A stretch of DNA of 64,000 nt, from contig NC_020453.1 of NCBI RefSeq assembly GCF_000344805.1, positions 1,240,001-1,304,000 of the forward strand, in the 5' to 3' direction. The DNA comes from Bradyrhizobium oligotrophicum S58 (GTDB lineage: Bacteria > Pseudomonadota > Alphaproteobacteria > Rhizobiales > Xanthobacteraceae). The first letter of the stretch is position 1, and every line of letters begins with the position of its first letter. Shown piece by piece: positions 27,019-35,822 of the stretch. A model generated the notes under the pieces. That model searched no databases. It was not told the origin of the DNA and was given only the letters and a program-made list of their open reading frames with translations. The translations under genes were made by a program, and so were the position numbers.

Positions 27019-28959
27019 TCATGCAATGACATGCCAGGCCGCCGCGACCTGATCGTGCAGATGCGCATCGGTCGGCAGCTGCGAAGCCATCGTCGGATCG
27101 AATCCCGGATGCGCCTGAGCGTAGGTCGCCATCGCCTGCACCAGCTGCGACACCTGGGTGTCGAGCTCCAGACCGCCGGCCTTGATCTCCTGCAACTGAT
27201 AGGAGCCGCCGAGGTACCAGTCGGCCACCGTCACCTGCTGATGAGTTCCGAGAATGTCGATCTCGAGGTCGTTGCCGGATTTGACGAACCAGAAATTGTC
27301 GGCCGTGTAGGCATTGCCGAAGTCGAGTGTTCCGGTCGGCTTCGCCAGCGAGGCGACGCCGTTGATGATGACGTCGTTGCCGTCGCCGGGCGCGTAGACA
27401 TAGGTCGCGCCGACGCCGCCGACCAGGATGTTGTCGCCGGCACCGGCCTTGAGCACGTCGCTGCCATTGCCGCCGATCAGCAGGTCGTCATTGGCGGTCC
27501 CCAGCAGCGTGTCGTTGCCGCCGCCCGCGATCAGGAGAGCGCCGTCGGTTGCCGCAATGATCGCACCCGACACGGGATCGATCGCAACCGTGGTCGATGC
27601 ATCGCTCAGCGCCGCACTGAGCCAGTCGAGATTGTCCGTCTTGCCGCCCCAGAGCACGCTGATGGCCGTGTCGATGAGCGCCGCGTCGTCGCCATCGAAG
27701 CTCGCGACGGCATCAATCAATGCGACCTTGCCGATGATGTCGACCGCCGATCCGGTGTCGGCATGCGACCACAGATCGGATGACAGATCCGCGACCAGGA
27801 GGTTCTTGGCCGTGTCCTGATAGATGATGCCGTGCTCGTGACCGATCACGCCGGAGGTCGCGGTCGTCACCTCGTCGTGGTTTTGCGCCAGCAGCGCCGA
27901 ATACTCGACCACGATCTCGGCCAGCGCCTTCTCGACACCGCCGTTCTTCAGGTAGCCCGCGGCGCTTGCCGCACTCACGCTGTTGCCGAGCACGTCGCCG
28001 CCGTTGAACAGCGCCTGCACGGCGCTGTTGCCGTAACCGCTCGCGTCCGTCACTGTCGAGTAGGCGATCATGTCCTTCATCTTGTCGGCCGGCGCGCCCT
28101 CGCCGCTCGCGGCACTGGCCGCGGGGATGCCGACCGCCGACGCAATCGAATTGTCCTCGAGCGGCGCCAGCAGCACGGCCGCCGCCTTCTTCCAGTCCTG
28201 CGCGCCATTGTCGCTCGCCCACTGCATCATCGTGAGCAGCGCGATCGAGTGCAGGCTGACCGGATCCAGCCCGAGATCGGTGCCCGAGGCCAGCACGGTC
28301 TTCTGCTCGGACGAGATGCCGATCGCCGCATCGGCGATCGCGAGCGCGCCTGCGATCGGTCCGAGCTGCAGCAGCGCCAGCGGAGCTTCCAGAATGGGTG
28401 CCGCGGCCCGGACATATTGCAGGACCTCACCGGAGACCGAGATCATGTGAATGTCGGAATAGCGATCGACCGGGTGGGACGTGAGCGCGCCCCAGAAACC
28501 GTGCAGCTGATCGTAGCGGACTTCGGCGGCGAACTCGAACGGCATCGCGTCGTAGGAGTAAGCCACCTTGTCGTTCAGCGCCGCGATGTAGCCGGCAAGG
28601 CCGCCGCCCAGCGAGTGGCCGGTCAGCGACACGTTGGAGGTCGTCGCCCATTTCTTGTAGTAGGCCTCGGCGTCCGGAAACTGCGTCGGCCAGCCGGCGA
28701 GCCCCGCGCCGCCGAGCCAGCCGGGAACGTCGGCGATGCTGTCGGTGCCGCGATAGGAGATGATCCGCGTCGACGGGTCGCCGGCGAGCTGATAAGTCGC
28801 AGCCTCGAAATTGTCGGCCGCCGAGGTGACGCTGCCCGCCACCAGCTCATAGCTGCCGATGCGATTGAAATTGACCACGAGCGTCGGGTTGACGCCCCTG
28901 TTGTAGACGTCCATGGCGAGCACCGCGTTGATCAACGCGGCCGACGGCGAACTGGTCAT
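27019..28959 (-). CDS. RTX-repeat lipase/esterase, probably type I secreted
   Basis: I chose the ATG at 28959 (MTSSPSAALINAVLAMD), which has AAGGGGGATG at suitable distance. The product of 646 residues has a lipase class 3-like N-terminal part with GHSLGGG (Ser116), a long middle region, then calcium-binding nonapeptide repeats around residues 475-515 (GGGNDTLLGTANDDLLIGGNGSDVL is two to three repeats). It lacks an N-terminal signal peptide, as expected for export by an ABC-type I system through a C-terminal signal. No type I exporter genes are in the window. Confidence 0.85.
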   Translation of the reverse strand: MTSSPSAALINAVLAMDVYNRGVNPTLVVNFNRIGSYELVAGSVTSAADNFEAATYQLAGDPSTRIISYRGTDSIADVPGWLGGAGLAGWPTQFPDAEAYYKKWATTSNVSLTGHSLGGGLAGYIAALNDKVAYSYDAMPFEFAAEVRYDQLHGFWGALTSHPVDRYSDIHMISVSGEVLQYVRAAAPILEAPLALLQLGPIAGALAIADAAIGISSEQKTVLASGTDLGLDPVSLHSIALLTMMQWASDNGAQDWKKAAAVLLAPLEDNSIASAVGIPAASAASGEGAPADKMKDMIAYSTVTDASGYGNSAVQALFNGGDVLGNSVSAASAAGYLKNGGVEKALAEIVVEYSALLAQNHDEVTTATSGVIGHEHGIIYQDTAKNLLVADLSSDLWSHADTGSAVDIIGKVALIDAVASFDGDDAALIDTAISVLWGGKTDNLDWLSAALSDASTTVAIDPVSGAIIAATDGALLIAGGGNDTLLGTANDDLLIGGNGSDVLKAGAGDNILVGGVGATYVYAPGDGNDVIINGVASLAKPTGTLDFGNAYTADNFWFVKSGNDLEIDILGTHQQVTVADWYLGGSYQLQEIKAGGLELDTQVSQLVQAMATYAQAHPGFDPTMASQLPTDAHLHDQVAAAWHVIA

Positions 28960-29318
28960 GATGCGCATCCCCCTTGTGGGCCGGTCGGCAATTTTGTCCC
29001 CCAGCAAGGCAGCTCCATTCGGAACTCCACGCTGCGCCGTCGGCTTTCATGAAGTGCGACATCGCGCCCGATTTTTGTCAATCGCGATTCGTCCACACGT
29101 GTATTCGCTGATTATACGCCTCTCGCGCGCGATCGAATCATGATGAGTACGGCCCTGCCGTATTGACTCGAACGTGATGCGCCCAAACATGCTCTGCGCA
29201 GATCGAACGTCCGTTCGGAAAATGATCATTGCCCGTACGGCCGATTTTGCGTTGCATGAGAGCGCTCGCCGGCCTGCGGGTGACACAATTCGGCCCCCGC
29301 TGCACGAAGGAGACCTGC
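28960..29318. other. Divergent intergenic region between the RTX lipase and esterase genes
   Basis: This is a 359-bp gap with both neighbours reading outward. AT-richer tracts around 29080-29110 are the likely promoter area. A GGAG ribosome site lies just before 29319. No small gene or RNA could be supported. Confidence 0.4.
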
Positions 29319-30383
29319 ATGACAGACGCCGTGGTAGACGATATTCTCATCGTGTTGCCGCCGCTGCTGCAGACGCTCGAAGCGCTGTCCTACGTCGCGC
29401 GCTACCTGAACCCGCCGGATTTCGATCGCGTGATGGCCGACATCGGTGATCCCGAGCAGGCCCTGCACACGGCGCGGGCCCATCTCACATCCTGGCCGTC
29501 GGACTTCGCCCATATCCGCCTTGCCTTCGACACCGCTTCCGACGCCGCGCTGGTGTCGTGCGCCGGGCTTCGCGCGGTCCAGCGCGGCGAAGGCGACCTG
29601 GTCGACGTCTTCCGCGCGTTGCGCCAGCTGCCGCGGGCGCTCGAGGCGCTGTTTCCACTGGCGGCGACATTGCCGCCGCTGAGCGAATTCTTTCTGGATC
29701 CGGCGGTCGAAAACGATGCCCCGCTGCGTCAAACGCTGGCGGCGTCAGCCGGCAAGGACGCGGTGTTTCACGACCACAACGAGATCGGCAACCGCGGCGG
29801 CTTCTCGCTCTACGTGCCGGAATACTACACCGCCGATCGCGCTTGGCCGCTGGTGATGGCGTTGCATGGCGGCAGCGGCAATGGGCGCGACTTTCTGTGG
29901 AGCTGGCTGCGCGCCGCCCGCAGCCTCGGCGCCATCCTGGTTGCACCGACCGCGACAGGACCGACCTGGGCGCTGATGGGCGAGGATGCCGACACGCCGA
30001 ATCTCGTGCGCATCCTCGATCTCGTCCGCAGCCGCGTCGCCATCGATCCCGCGCGGATGCTGCTGACGGGAATGAGCGATGGCGGCACCTTCTGCTACGT
30101 CAGCGGGCTGGAGCGCAGCTCGCCCTTCACGCACCTCGCACCGGTCGCGGCGACGTTCCATCCCTTGATGGCCCAGATCGCCGACCGCGACCGCCTGCGC
30201 GGACTGCCGATCCAGATCGTGCACGGCCAGTTGGACTGGATGTTCCCGGTCGAGATCGCACGCCACACCAAGGACGCGCTGGCAAAGTCCGGCGCCCGCG
30301 TCGTCTATCGTGAGATCGACGATCTCAGCCATTGCTATCCGCGCGAAGCGAACGTGGAGCTGCTGCGCTGGCTGATGAGCTGA
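29319..30383 (+). CDS. Phospholipase/carboxylesterase-like alpha/beta hydrolase
   Basis: The ATG at 29319 is preceded by GAAGGAGACCTGC. The 354-residue protein has an N-terminal helical extension of about 130 residues, then an alpha/beta hydrolase of the phospholipase/carboxylesterase type: LVMALHGGSGNGRDF (oxyanion), GMSDGGTFCY with the Ser nucleophile, HGQLDWMFPVEIAR with the Asp, and DLSHCYPRE with the His. No signal peptide, so cytosolic. Substrate unknown. Confidence 0.85.
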   Translation: MTDAVVDDILIVLPPLLQTLEALSYVARYLNPPDFDRVMADIGDPEQALHTARAHLTSWPSDFAHIRLAFDTASDAALVSCAGLRAVQRGEGDLVDVFRALRQLPRALEALFPLAATLPPLSEFFLDPAVENDAPLRQTLAASAGKDAVFHDHNEIGNRGGFSLYVPEYYTADRAWPLVMALHGGSGNGRDFLWSWLRAARSLGAILVAPTATGPTWALMGEDADTPNLVRILDLVRSRVAIDPARMLLTGMSDGGTFCYVSGLERSSPFTHLAPVAATFHPLMAQIADRDRLRGLPIQIVHGQLDWMFPVEIARHTKDALAKSGARVVYREIDDLSHCYPREANVELLRWLMS

Positions 30384-30496
30384 CGCCGCCGTCCCGCATC
30401 CCGAGGGACATGACCGTTTGGTAAGTTCAACGACATAATCTCGGCGGATTTTCTCCGCATTGGTAATCGCTTGGCCAAACAGCGGGGGCGCTGCAC

Positions 30497-31885
30497 ATGG
30501 CGGATGCGATGCCGCCGAAGGACCGCTCGATGCCCTCGCCGTCCGCGCCCGCCGCGCACCCTTCCTCTGCCCGTCCGACCTCCGTCCTGCTTGCAAATGG
30601 CGTGGCCCGTCTCGAGGTCACGCTCAAGCTGACGACCGCGATCCTGGCGCTCGCCGCCGGCGTCTACACCTATCTCGGTGTACGCGAGCTTCTCAACGGC
30701 TCCCCGACCACGGTGTTCTTCGCCGCCGTCATCTATTCCGTCGCGGTCTCGGTCGGCATCTACGCCTTCTGGGTGTTCATGATGCAGTTCATGCCGCATG
30801 TGACCAGCGGCATCGGGCGTTTGATGATGGCCGGCTGCATGCTGCTGGGCTCGCTGATGATCGTCGCCATGTCGTCGTGGCTGAATGCCTCGGCGCTCGC
30901 CGGCGCGGCGGCCATCCAGCAGCATCTCGCCATCACGGTGCAGAACTACACGCGCGACCTCGACCGGGCCAACAGCCAGGCGATCGCCGCGCAAAGCCTG
31001 CTGCCCGACATCCAGCTCGCCTCCTCGCGCTTCGCCAAGCTTGCGGAAGCCGAACGCGCCGGCTCCCTCACCGGCACCTCCGGCTCGGGCACGGTCGTCC
31101 AGCTCCTCAGTCAGATGTCGACGCAACTCGATGGGCTGGGACAGCAGGTGCAGGAGTCCGGCAAGCGCGTCTCCGCACTGTACGAGCAGGGCAGCAAGAG
31201 CCTCGCCAAGATGCGCGAGCTGATCTCCGACCGTGGCCCGATCGCCACGCGCAGCGATGCATTTGCCACGGAATCCCTGACCCTGATGGGCGTGATCGCC
31301 AATCTGCAGCAGACCTCGGTCGCGCCGGCCGTGCGGCGCGCTGCGACCTCGCTGTCGTCGGGCTTCATCGCGCCCGCTGCGGGCGGACGCAGCGGCGACC
31401 TTGCCGAACGCCAGACCGCCGTGGTCGGCAAGGTCGAAGGCGCGATCGCGACCCAGGCCGCCTTGCTCGCCGATGCCGCCGACAAGATCCTGGCGCTGCC
31501 GCGCATCGAGCCGACCCGGTATCAGACGCTGTCGCCGGCGGAAGCCGTGCTGCGCTATGCCGGTGATTTCATCCCGAGTTGGGCGGGCGCGATCTCGATC
31601 GACCTGATGCCGGCGGTGCTGGTGCTGATCCTCTGCGTCGTGCATGCCGCCATCCGCCGCGAGGGCCTGCCGGCGGCGAGCGCGTCGAGCCTGACGGCCG
31701 CCGATCTCGTCACCGCAATGCAGGTCGCCAGGGAGGTCGAGGACGCAAGGCGCGCCGCCGAAGCGCGGCCTGCGGTCGCGCCTGCCGAAGCACCTCCCGC
31801 ACCGACGATCGAGCCGCAACCGGCTCCCGCCGCTGCGGCCGATGAGAACGTCACCTCGCTCTCCTCGGCCAGAGTTGGGAAGTAG
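30497..31885 (+). CDS. Membrane protein with long periplasmic helical region
   Basis: The 462-residue protein has three or four N-terminal membrane segments (residues about 43-125), a helical Ala/Gln/Ser-rich region to about 365 (IQQHLAITVQNYTRDLDRANSQ and on, coiled-coil-like), a final membrane segment around 372-390 (LMPAVLVLILCVVHAAI), and a Pro/Ala-rich cytosolic tail. I recognise no family. It ends 3 bp before the ClpP-like gene, so the two are very likely co-expressed and work together. Confidence 0.78.
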   Translation: MADAMPPKDRSMPSPSAPAAHPSSARPTSVLLANGVARLEVTLKLTTAILALAAGVYTYLGVRELLNGSPTTVFFAAVIYSVAVSVGIYAFWVFMMQFMPHVTSGIGRLMMAGCMLLGSLMIVAMSSWLNASALAGAAAIQQHLAITVQNYTRDLDRANSQAIAAQSLLPDIQLASSRFAKLAEAERAGSLTGTSGSGTVVQLLSQMSTQLDGLGQQVQESGKRVSALYEQGSKSLAKMRELISDRGPIATRSDAFATESLTLMGVIANLQQTSVAPAVRRAATSLSSGFIAPAAGGRSGDLAERQTAVVGKVEGAIATQAALLADAADKILALPRIEPTRYQTLSPAEAVLRYAGDFIPSWAGAISIDLMPAVLVLILCVVHAAIRREGLPAASASSLTAADLVTAMQVAREVEDARRAAEARPAVAPAEAPPAPTIEPQPAPAAAADENVTSLSSARVGK

Positions 31886-31888
31886 TCC

Positions 31889-32710
31889 ATGGCCTCGGCG
31901 CTGAACCGACGCGTCCATGCGTGGCTTGCCGACAATCCCGACGAGAGCATCCTGCGCTGGGTCTTTCGCACGATCATCGTCGTCACCTTCGGGGTGGTTG
32001 CGGCCGATCTCGTCGAGCTGAATGGTCCGCATGCTTCATCAGACACGGCCCCACCTCAGTTCGACGTTCAGCGCCAGCAGCCGGATGTCGAGGCCGAGCC
32101 GCCCTCGGTTCTGGCGCCGCTGCTGAAGCGGTTGATGCCGCTGCCGCAGGGCGACCGCGCCTTGCAGCAACCAATTCAGTTCGAGTTGCGCGGCGGCGGC
32201 CGGCTCTACGCGACCGGCACGATCACGCCGGGCAGCGCGCGGGCGTTCACCGACGAGGTCGAGCGGCACGGCGAATACGTCAAGGCCATCGTGCTGAACT
32301 CGCCGGGCGGCTCCGTCGCCGACGCGCTCGCGATGGGCCGCCTGATCCGGACGCGAAAATTCGCGACCGAAATCGAGGCCGGCAAATATTGCGCTTCGTC
32401 GTGTCCACTCGTGTTCGCCGGCGGCATCGAGCGGCGCGCCGGCGAGCGGGCCATCATCGGCGTGCATCAGATTGCCGCAGTCCCGACCGGCGCTGCGACA
32501 GTGAGGGCAACCGACGACATGAGCCTCGCCCAGAACATCTCGGCGCGCTGCCAGCGCTACCTTGCGGACATGGGCATCGATCTGAAGGTCTGGGTGCATG
32601 CGATGGAAACGCCGCATGACCAGCTGTTCACCTTCAAGCCCGACGAGCTCAAATCACTCAATATCGTCACCTCGGCGCCGGAATCGCGTCCCGAAAAACC
32701 GCGTACTTAG
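31889..32710 (+). CDS. Membrane-anchored ClpP-like (SppA/crotonase fold) protein
   Basis: The 273-residue protein has one N-terminal helix (TIIVVTFGVVAADLV) and a periplasmic domain of the ClpP/SppA fold: IVLNSPGGSVADALAMGRLIR, then AGKYCASSCPLVFAGGIERRA with the expected nucleophilic Ser inside ASSC, and GVHQ for the His region. Proteins of this kind are annotated as periplasmic ClpP-like proteins in alphaproteobacteria; actual proteolysis is not established. Gene pair with the membrane protein upstream (3-bp gap). Confidence 0.82.
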   Translation: MASALNRRVHAWLADNPDESILRWVFRTIIVVTFGVVAADLVELNGPHASSDTAPPQFDVQRQQPDVEAEPPSVLAPLLKRLMPLPQGDRALQQPIQFELRGGGRLYATGTITPGSARAFTDEVERHGEYVKAIVLNSPGGSVADALAMGRLIRTRKFATEIEAGKYCASSCPLVFAGGIERRAGERAIIGVHQIAAVPTGAATVRATDDMSLAQNISARCQRYLADMGIDLKVWVHAMETPHDQLFTFKPDELKSLNIVTSAPESRPEKPRT

Positions 32711-32794
32711 TTTGTCAGGTCCTGCTTGAACCTTCCGCAACGGTTGCGGAACCAAGCTTCGACGGCGGCGTTGTCGGCCGTCACACTGGAGAAC

Positions 32795-33007
32795 ATGATC
32801 ATGCGGACATTGGTGGGAATGATCCTGGGTGCGCTCATTCTGGGGTTGGGCGTCTACATCCATGATTCGATGCAGACGTCGGAGGTCGCCAATGGGCCGA
32901 CCGCGCAGACGCACCGGACGATCGTCAACTGGGACGTCGCGGCGGACAGCTGGAATTCGCTCAAGACCCGCGCGCATGACGACTGGGTACGCATCTCGTC
33001 GAAGTAA
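32795..33007 (+). CDS. Small single-helix membrane or secreted protein
   Basis: A 70-residue protein (68 if translation starts at the second ATG at 32801, better spaced from the GGAG at 32788). One hydrophobic helix, LVGMILGALILGLGVYI, followed by a polar, Trp-containing tail (TIVNWDVAADSWNSLKTRAHDDWVRISSK). No family recognised. A strong terminator follows 24 bp after the stop. Confidence 0.65.
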   Translation: MIMRTLVGMILGALILGLGVYIHDSMQTSEVANGPTAQTHRTIVNWDVAADSWNSLKTRAHDDWVRISSK

Positions 33008-33030
33008 TCAGCGCGACGCTGTTGTTTTTG

Positions 33031-33063
33031 AAGGCGCCTCGGCCCAGGTCGAGGCGCCTTTTG
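33031..33063. terminator. Bidirectional Rho-independent terminator
   Basis: A perfect 11-bp stem, AAGGCGCCTCG pairing with CGAGGCGCCTT, closes an 11-nt loop and runs into TTT on the plus strand and into AAs (Ts in the other direction) on the left. It separates the converging small-protein gene and dsbA-like gene. Confidence 0.85.
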
Positions 33064-33098
33064 CATGGCTCACGCATGCGCCGCTTATTTGGCCGTCT

Positions 33099-33761
33099 CT
33101 ATTTGGCCGTTTTGGCCTTGCGCGCGTCCGCGATCACCTGCTCGAACTGCGCCATGGTGAGCACGCCGGGCACCCTGAACTTCCCGACGATGAAGGACGG
33201 CGTGCCACGGAATCGCAGGCCACGCGCCTGGCTGTCGTTGCGCGCCAGCATCTTGTCGATGGCCTTGGCATTGGTCGCAAGATCGCGCCTGGCGCGATCG
33301 ACATCGACGCCGGCCTCGGCGAGCAGCTCATCGATGCGCGGCTCGGTGAGCTTCGAGCTGGTGCCGATCAGCGCGTCGTGCGCCTTCGCGTATCTGTCCT
33401 GATATTTGCAGGCCAGCGCCATGCGCGCCGCCACCACCGACACCGGTCCGAGGATCGGCCATTCCTTGAGCACCCAGCGCACCTTGCCGTCGTCGTGCAC
33501 GACCTGCTGCAGCTCGGGATCGAGCTTGCGGCAATAGGGACAATTGTAGTCGAACCATTCGACGATCGCGATGTCGCCGGCCGCATTGCCCAGCACCGGC
33601 GCATCGGGATCGCGCAGCACTGAGGCCTCGTCGGGCTCATCGCCGTCCTGGGCGCGGCTGGCGCGGGGCCACAAAGACAGCGCGGCGCCGGCGCCAAAAA
33701 GCCCAAGAACCTCACGCCGGTTTGTCGGTGCCGCGGTCGCGTCCGATGTGCTGCGTTTCAT
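33099..33761 (-). CDS. DsbA-family thiol:disulfide oxidoreductase
   Basis: The start at 33761 gives a 220-residue protein with a Tat-like N-terminus (MKRSTSDATAAPTNRREVLG ... ASRAQ), then a DsbA/Com1-like domain: FDYNCPYCRKLDPEL with CxxC at 74-77 and the cis-Pro loop GTPSFIVG. It would introduce or reduce disulfides in the periplasm. A dsbB gene lies 3 kb away. The coding end of the TauE gene lies 5 bp upstream, so the two are probably one transcript. Confidence 0.88.
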   Translation of the reverse strand: MKRSTSDATAAPTNRREVLGLFGAGAALSLWPRASRAQDGDEPDEASVLRDPDAPVLGNAAGDIAIVEWFDYNCPYCRKLDPELQQVVHDDGKVRWVLKEWPILGPVSVVAARMALACKYQDRYAKAHDALIGTSSKLTEPRIDELLAEAGVDVDRARRDLATNAKAIDKMLARNDSQARGLRFRGTPSFIVGKFRVPGVLTMAQFEQVIADARKAKTAK

Positions 33762-33766
33762 CACGA

Positions 33767-34552
33767 TCAGCTCCAGATATGCAGCAGGCTGCGCGTCAGC
33801 ATGTACAGCGCCACCGCCGCAATGACGACCGAAAACACCACGTTCAATGCGCCGCGCCGTTCCGACAGATGGCGCGCCAGGCGCGTGCCGGCAAGCCCTC
33901 CGGCGATCCCGCCTGCGATGAACAGCCCGGCGAGGTCCCAGGCCACCAGCCCCGACCAAGCATAGCTCGACGCCGTGGTGAGCCCGAACGTGGTCACCGC
34001 CACCAGCGACGAGCTCACCGCATTCATGATCGGCATGCCGGTGGCAGCCATCAGCGCCGGCACGATCAGGAAGCCGCCACCAATGCCGAAGAAGCCGGAC
34101 AGCGTGCCGGTCGCAAGGCCAAAGCCGACGACGGCGGGGAGATTGGCCATGCTCATCTTGACGTCGGGAATGCCCACACGCGCGCGCGTCTTCAGCATCA
34201 GCATCGCGATGACCATCATCACCAGCGCGAACAGCGCCAGCAGCTTCTGGCCGTCGACCATCTTGCCGAGCAGCGAGCCCACGAAGGCGCCGAGGATGCC
34301 GGCCGCCGCGAACAGCGCCGCCACCGGCCAGATCACGGTGCCGCCGCGCGCATGGTTGACGAGGTTGAGAGCGGCATTGGTGGCGACCGCGATCGCGCTC
34401 GACCCGATCGCGATGTGCGGCTCGGGCACGCCGACGACATAGACCATCAGCGGCACTGCCAGCACCGAGCCGCCGCCGCCGACGAGGCCGAGCGAGAACC
34501 CGACGAGGCCGCCACTGAGCACGCCGAGAATGCCTTGAGTCGCAGAAATCAT
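33767..34552 (-). CDS. TauE/SafE family sulfite exporter-like membrane protein
   Basis: I took the ATG at 34552 (MISATQGILGVLSGG); an ATG 36 bp upstream is possible. The 261-residue protein has eight membrane segments and the family repeats GLVGGGGSVLAVPLMVY and GFFGIGGGFLIVPALM, one in each half. TauE/SafE proteins move sulfite or organosulfonates across the inner membrane; the substrate here is not known. It precedes the DsbA-like gene in an apparent operon. Confidence 0.87.
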   Translation of the reverse strand: MISATQGILGVLSGGLVGFSLGLVGGGGSVLAVPLMVYVVGVPEPHIAIGSSAIAVATNAALNLVNHARGGTVIWPVAALFAAAGILGAFVGSLLGKMVDGQKLLALFALVMMVIAMLMLKTRARVGIPDVKMSMANLPAVVGFGLATGTLSGFFGIGGGFLIVPALMAATGMPIMNAVSSSLVAVTTFGLTTASSYAWSGLVAWDLAGLFIAGGIAGGLAGTRLARHLSERRGALNVVFSVVIAAVALYMLTRSLLHIWS

Positions 34553-34744
34553 GGCGGCAGCAGGTTCACTTCCCGCCGGCGAAGGCAAGTCCGAAATTCA
34601 CCGGACCATTGACTGCAATGGAGGTGAGGGACGGATCGGCACGCAGCGACACACGACGCCCGCGGCGCCATCGCACCGGACGTGACGACGGCCGGACGCG
34701 CGAGGCATCCGGCCGCCGGATCAAAGTGTGGCCGCGCGTCTGGC

Positions 34745-35257
34745 TCAGGCGGCGCCCTTCAGCTTCTTGGTGCACTCGCTGTAGTAGCCGCCGCCCTTCT
34801 CGATCCACTTCATGCCGCCATTGGCGTTGGTCGCCTTGTTGGCATTGTACTGGTCGACGCAGGTGTGCATCCGCGCCTTGCCGGCCGTCTCCTTGGCGTA
34901 TTTCGGATCGACCGCAGTCGGGTAGACCGCAGGGCCGCTCGGGGCGGCCGCCGGCGCGGCCTCCTTGGCTGCGGACTTCGTGTCCTTTGCCGGCTTCGCT
35001 TCGGCAGCGGGCGCCGCCGGAGCCGCGGGCGCTGCAGGCGCCGCCGCGGCGGGGGTGGCGTCGCTGCCGCACTGGGCCTTGCGGAAGTCGTTCCACTTCT
35101 GGCCGCCCAGCGTGCCGGCCTCCTTCGCCTGCTTGTACTTGGCGCTGCATTCCTGCGAGGTCAGCGCCTGGGCCGGTGCGGCGGCGAACGTCGCGAGGCT
35201 GGCGACGGCCAACGCAGCGAGTGATGAAGCAACCAATGATTTTGCGTGAAAACTCAT
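34745..35257 (-). CDS. Secreted protein with two Cys/Trp modules and Ala/Pro linker
   Basis: The 170-residue protein has a signal peptide ending at PAQA. A similar module appears twice, ECSAKYKQAKEAGTLGGQKW...AQC (residues 36-63) and TCVDQYNANKATNANGGMKW...SEC (residues 132-162). Each has two Cys flanking a Trp, separated by an Ala/Pro-rich linker. This is a common Bradyrhizobium secreted protein of unknown function. Internal duplication is the main visible feature. Confidence 0.75.
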   Translation of the reverse strand: MSFHAKSLVASSLAALAVASLATFAAAPAQALTSQECSAKYKQAKEAGTLGGQKWNDFRKAQCGSDATPAAAAPAAPAAPAAPAAEAKPAKDTKSAAKEAAPAAAPSGPAVYPTAVDPKYAKETAGKARMHTCVDQYNANKATNANGGMKWIEKGGGYYSECTKKLKGAA

Positions 35258-35448
35258 TCTCGATCTCCCTGTGGAGCATGATGGAATGGGGCCACAATTC
35301 TAGCGGGCGGCCGGTCGCCGACAAAGCGGGTCGGCCGGCAGCTACGCGAAAATATAATTTGCCTCGCCTGCCGATCCGGCTCATTGCATTCACACCGGGT
35401 TCAGCATGGCCGGACTTGGTGTCGCGGCTTTCGTTCGAGGAATTCAGC

Positions 35449-35739
35449 ATGGTTTTCACTGCCCGCGCCGCTGCTGCGGCTGCCGTCATCGTCGCCCTGA
35501 CGGCCGCGGGCCCGGCCTCGTCCCAGCCCTCACTGACCTTGCCGGCGCGCCCCGACGCGGCCACCGACAAGTTCGCGACCATGGACAAGCCGGCCCGCCG
35601 GGCGATCTCCGTGGCCTGCTCCAAGGAGGCCGACGACCAGGGGCTGAAGGGCAAGCCGCGCGGCAAATTCCGCTCCGCCTGCAAGCGCGACAAGGCGGCG
35701 GCAGCCGCGAGCACGGCGGTGCCCGACAAGCCGAAATGA
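35449..35739 (+). CDS. PsiF-repeat-like secreted protein
   Basis: The ATG at 35449 gives a 96-residue protein with a signal peptide (AAAAAAVIVALTAAGPASS) and one PsiF-like repeat: ISVACSKEADDQGLKGKPRG then FRSACKRD, with the pair of Cys framing a Gly/Arg/Lys-rich core. PsiF is a phosphate-starvation protein of unknown function in E. coli. A larger open frame from 34609 is a shadow of the opposite-strand gene. Confidence 0.75.
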   Translation: MVFTARAAAAAAVIVALTAAGPASSQPSLTLPARPDAATDKFATMDKPARRAISVACSKEADDQGLKGKPRGKFRSACKRDKAAAAASTAVPDKPK

Positions 35740-35822
35740 CGGGCACAGGCCGGCGCAGCGGCGCATGGCCCCTGCGCAGCCGCGGGAATTGTTCGCAAGT
35801 CACGCATTTGGCATAAGGCGCC

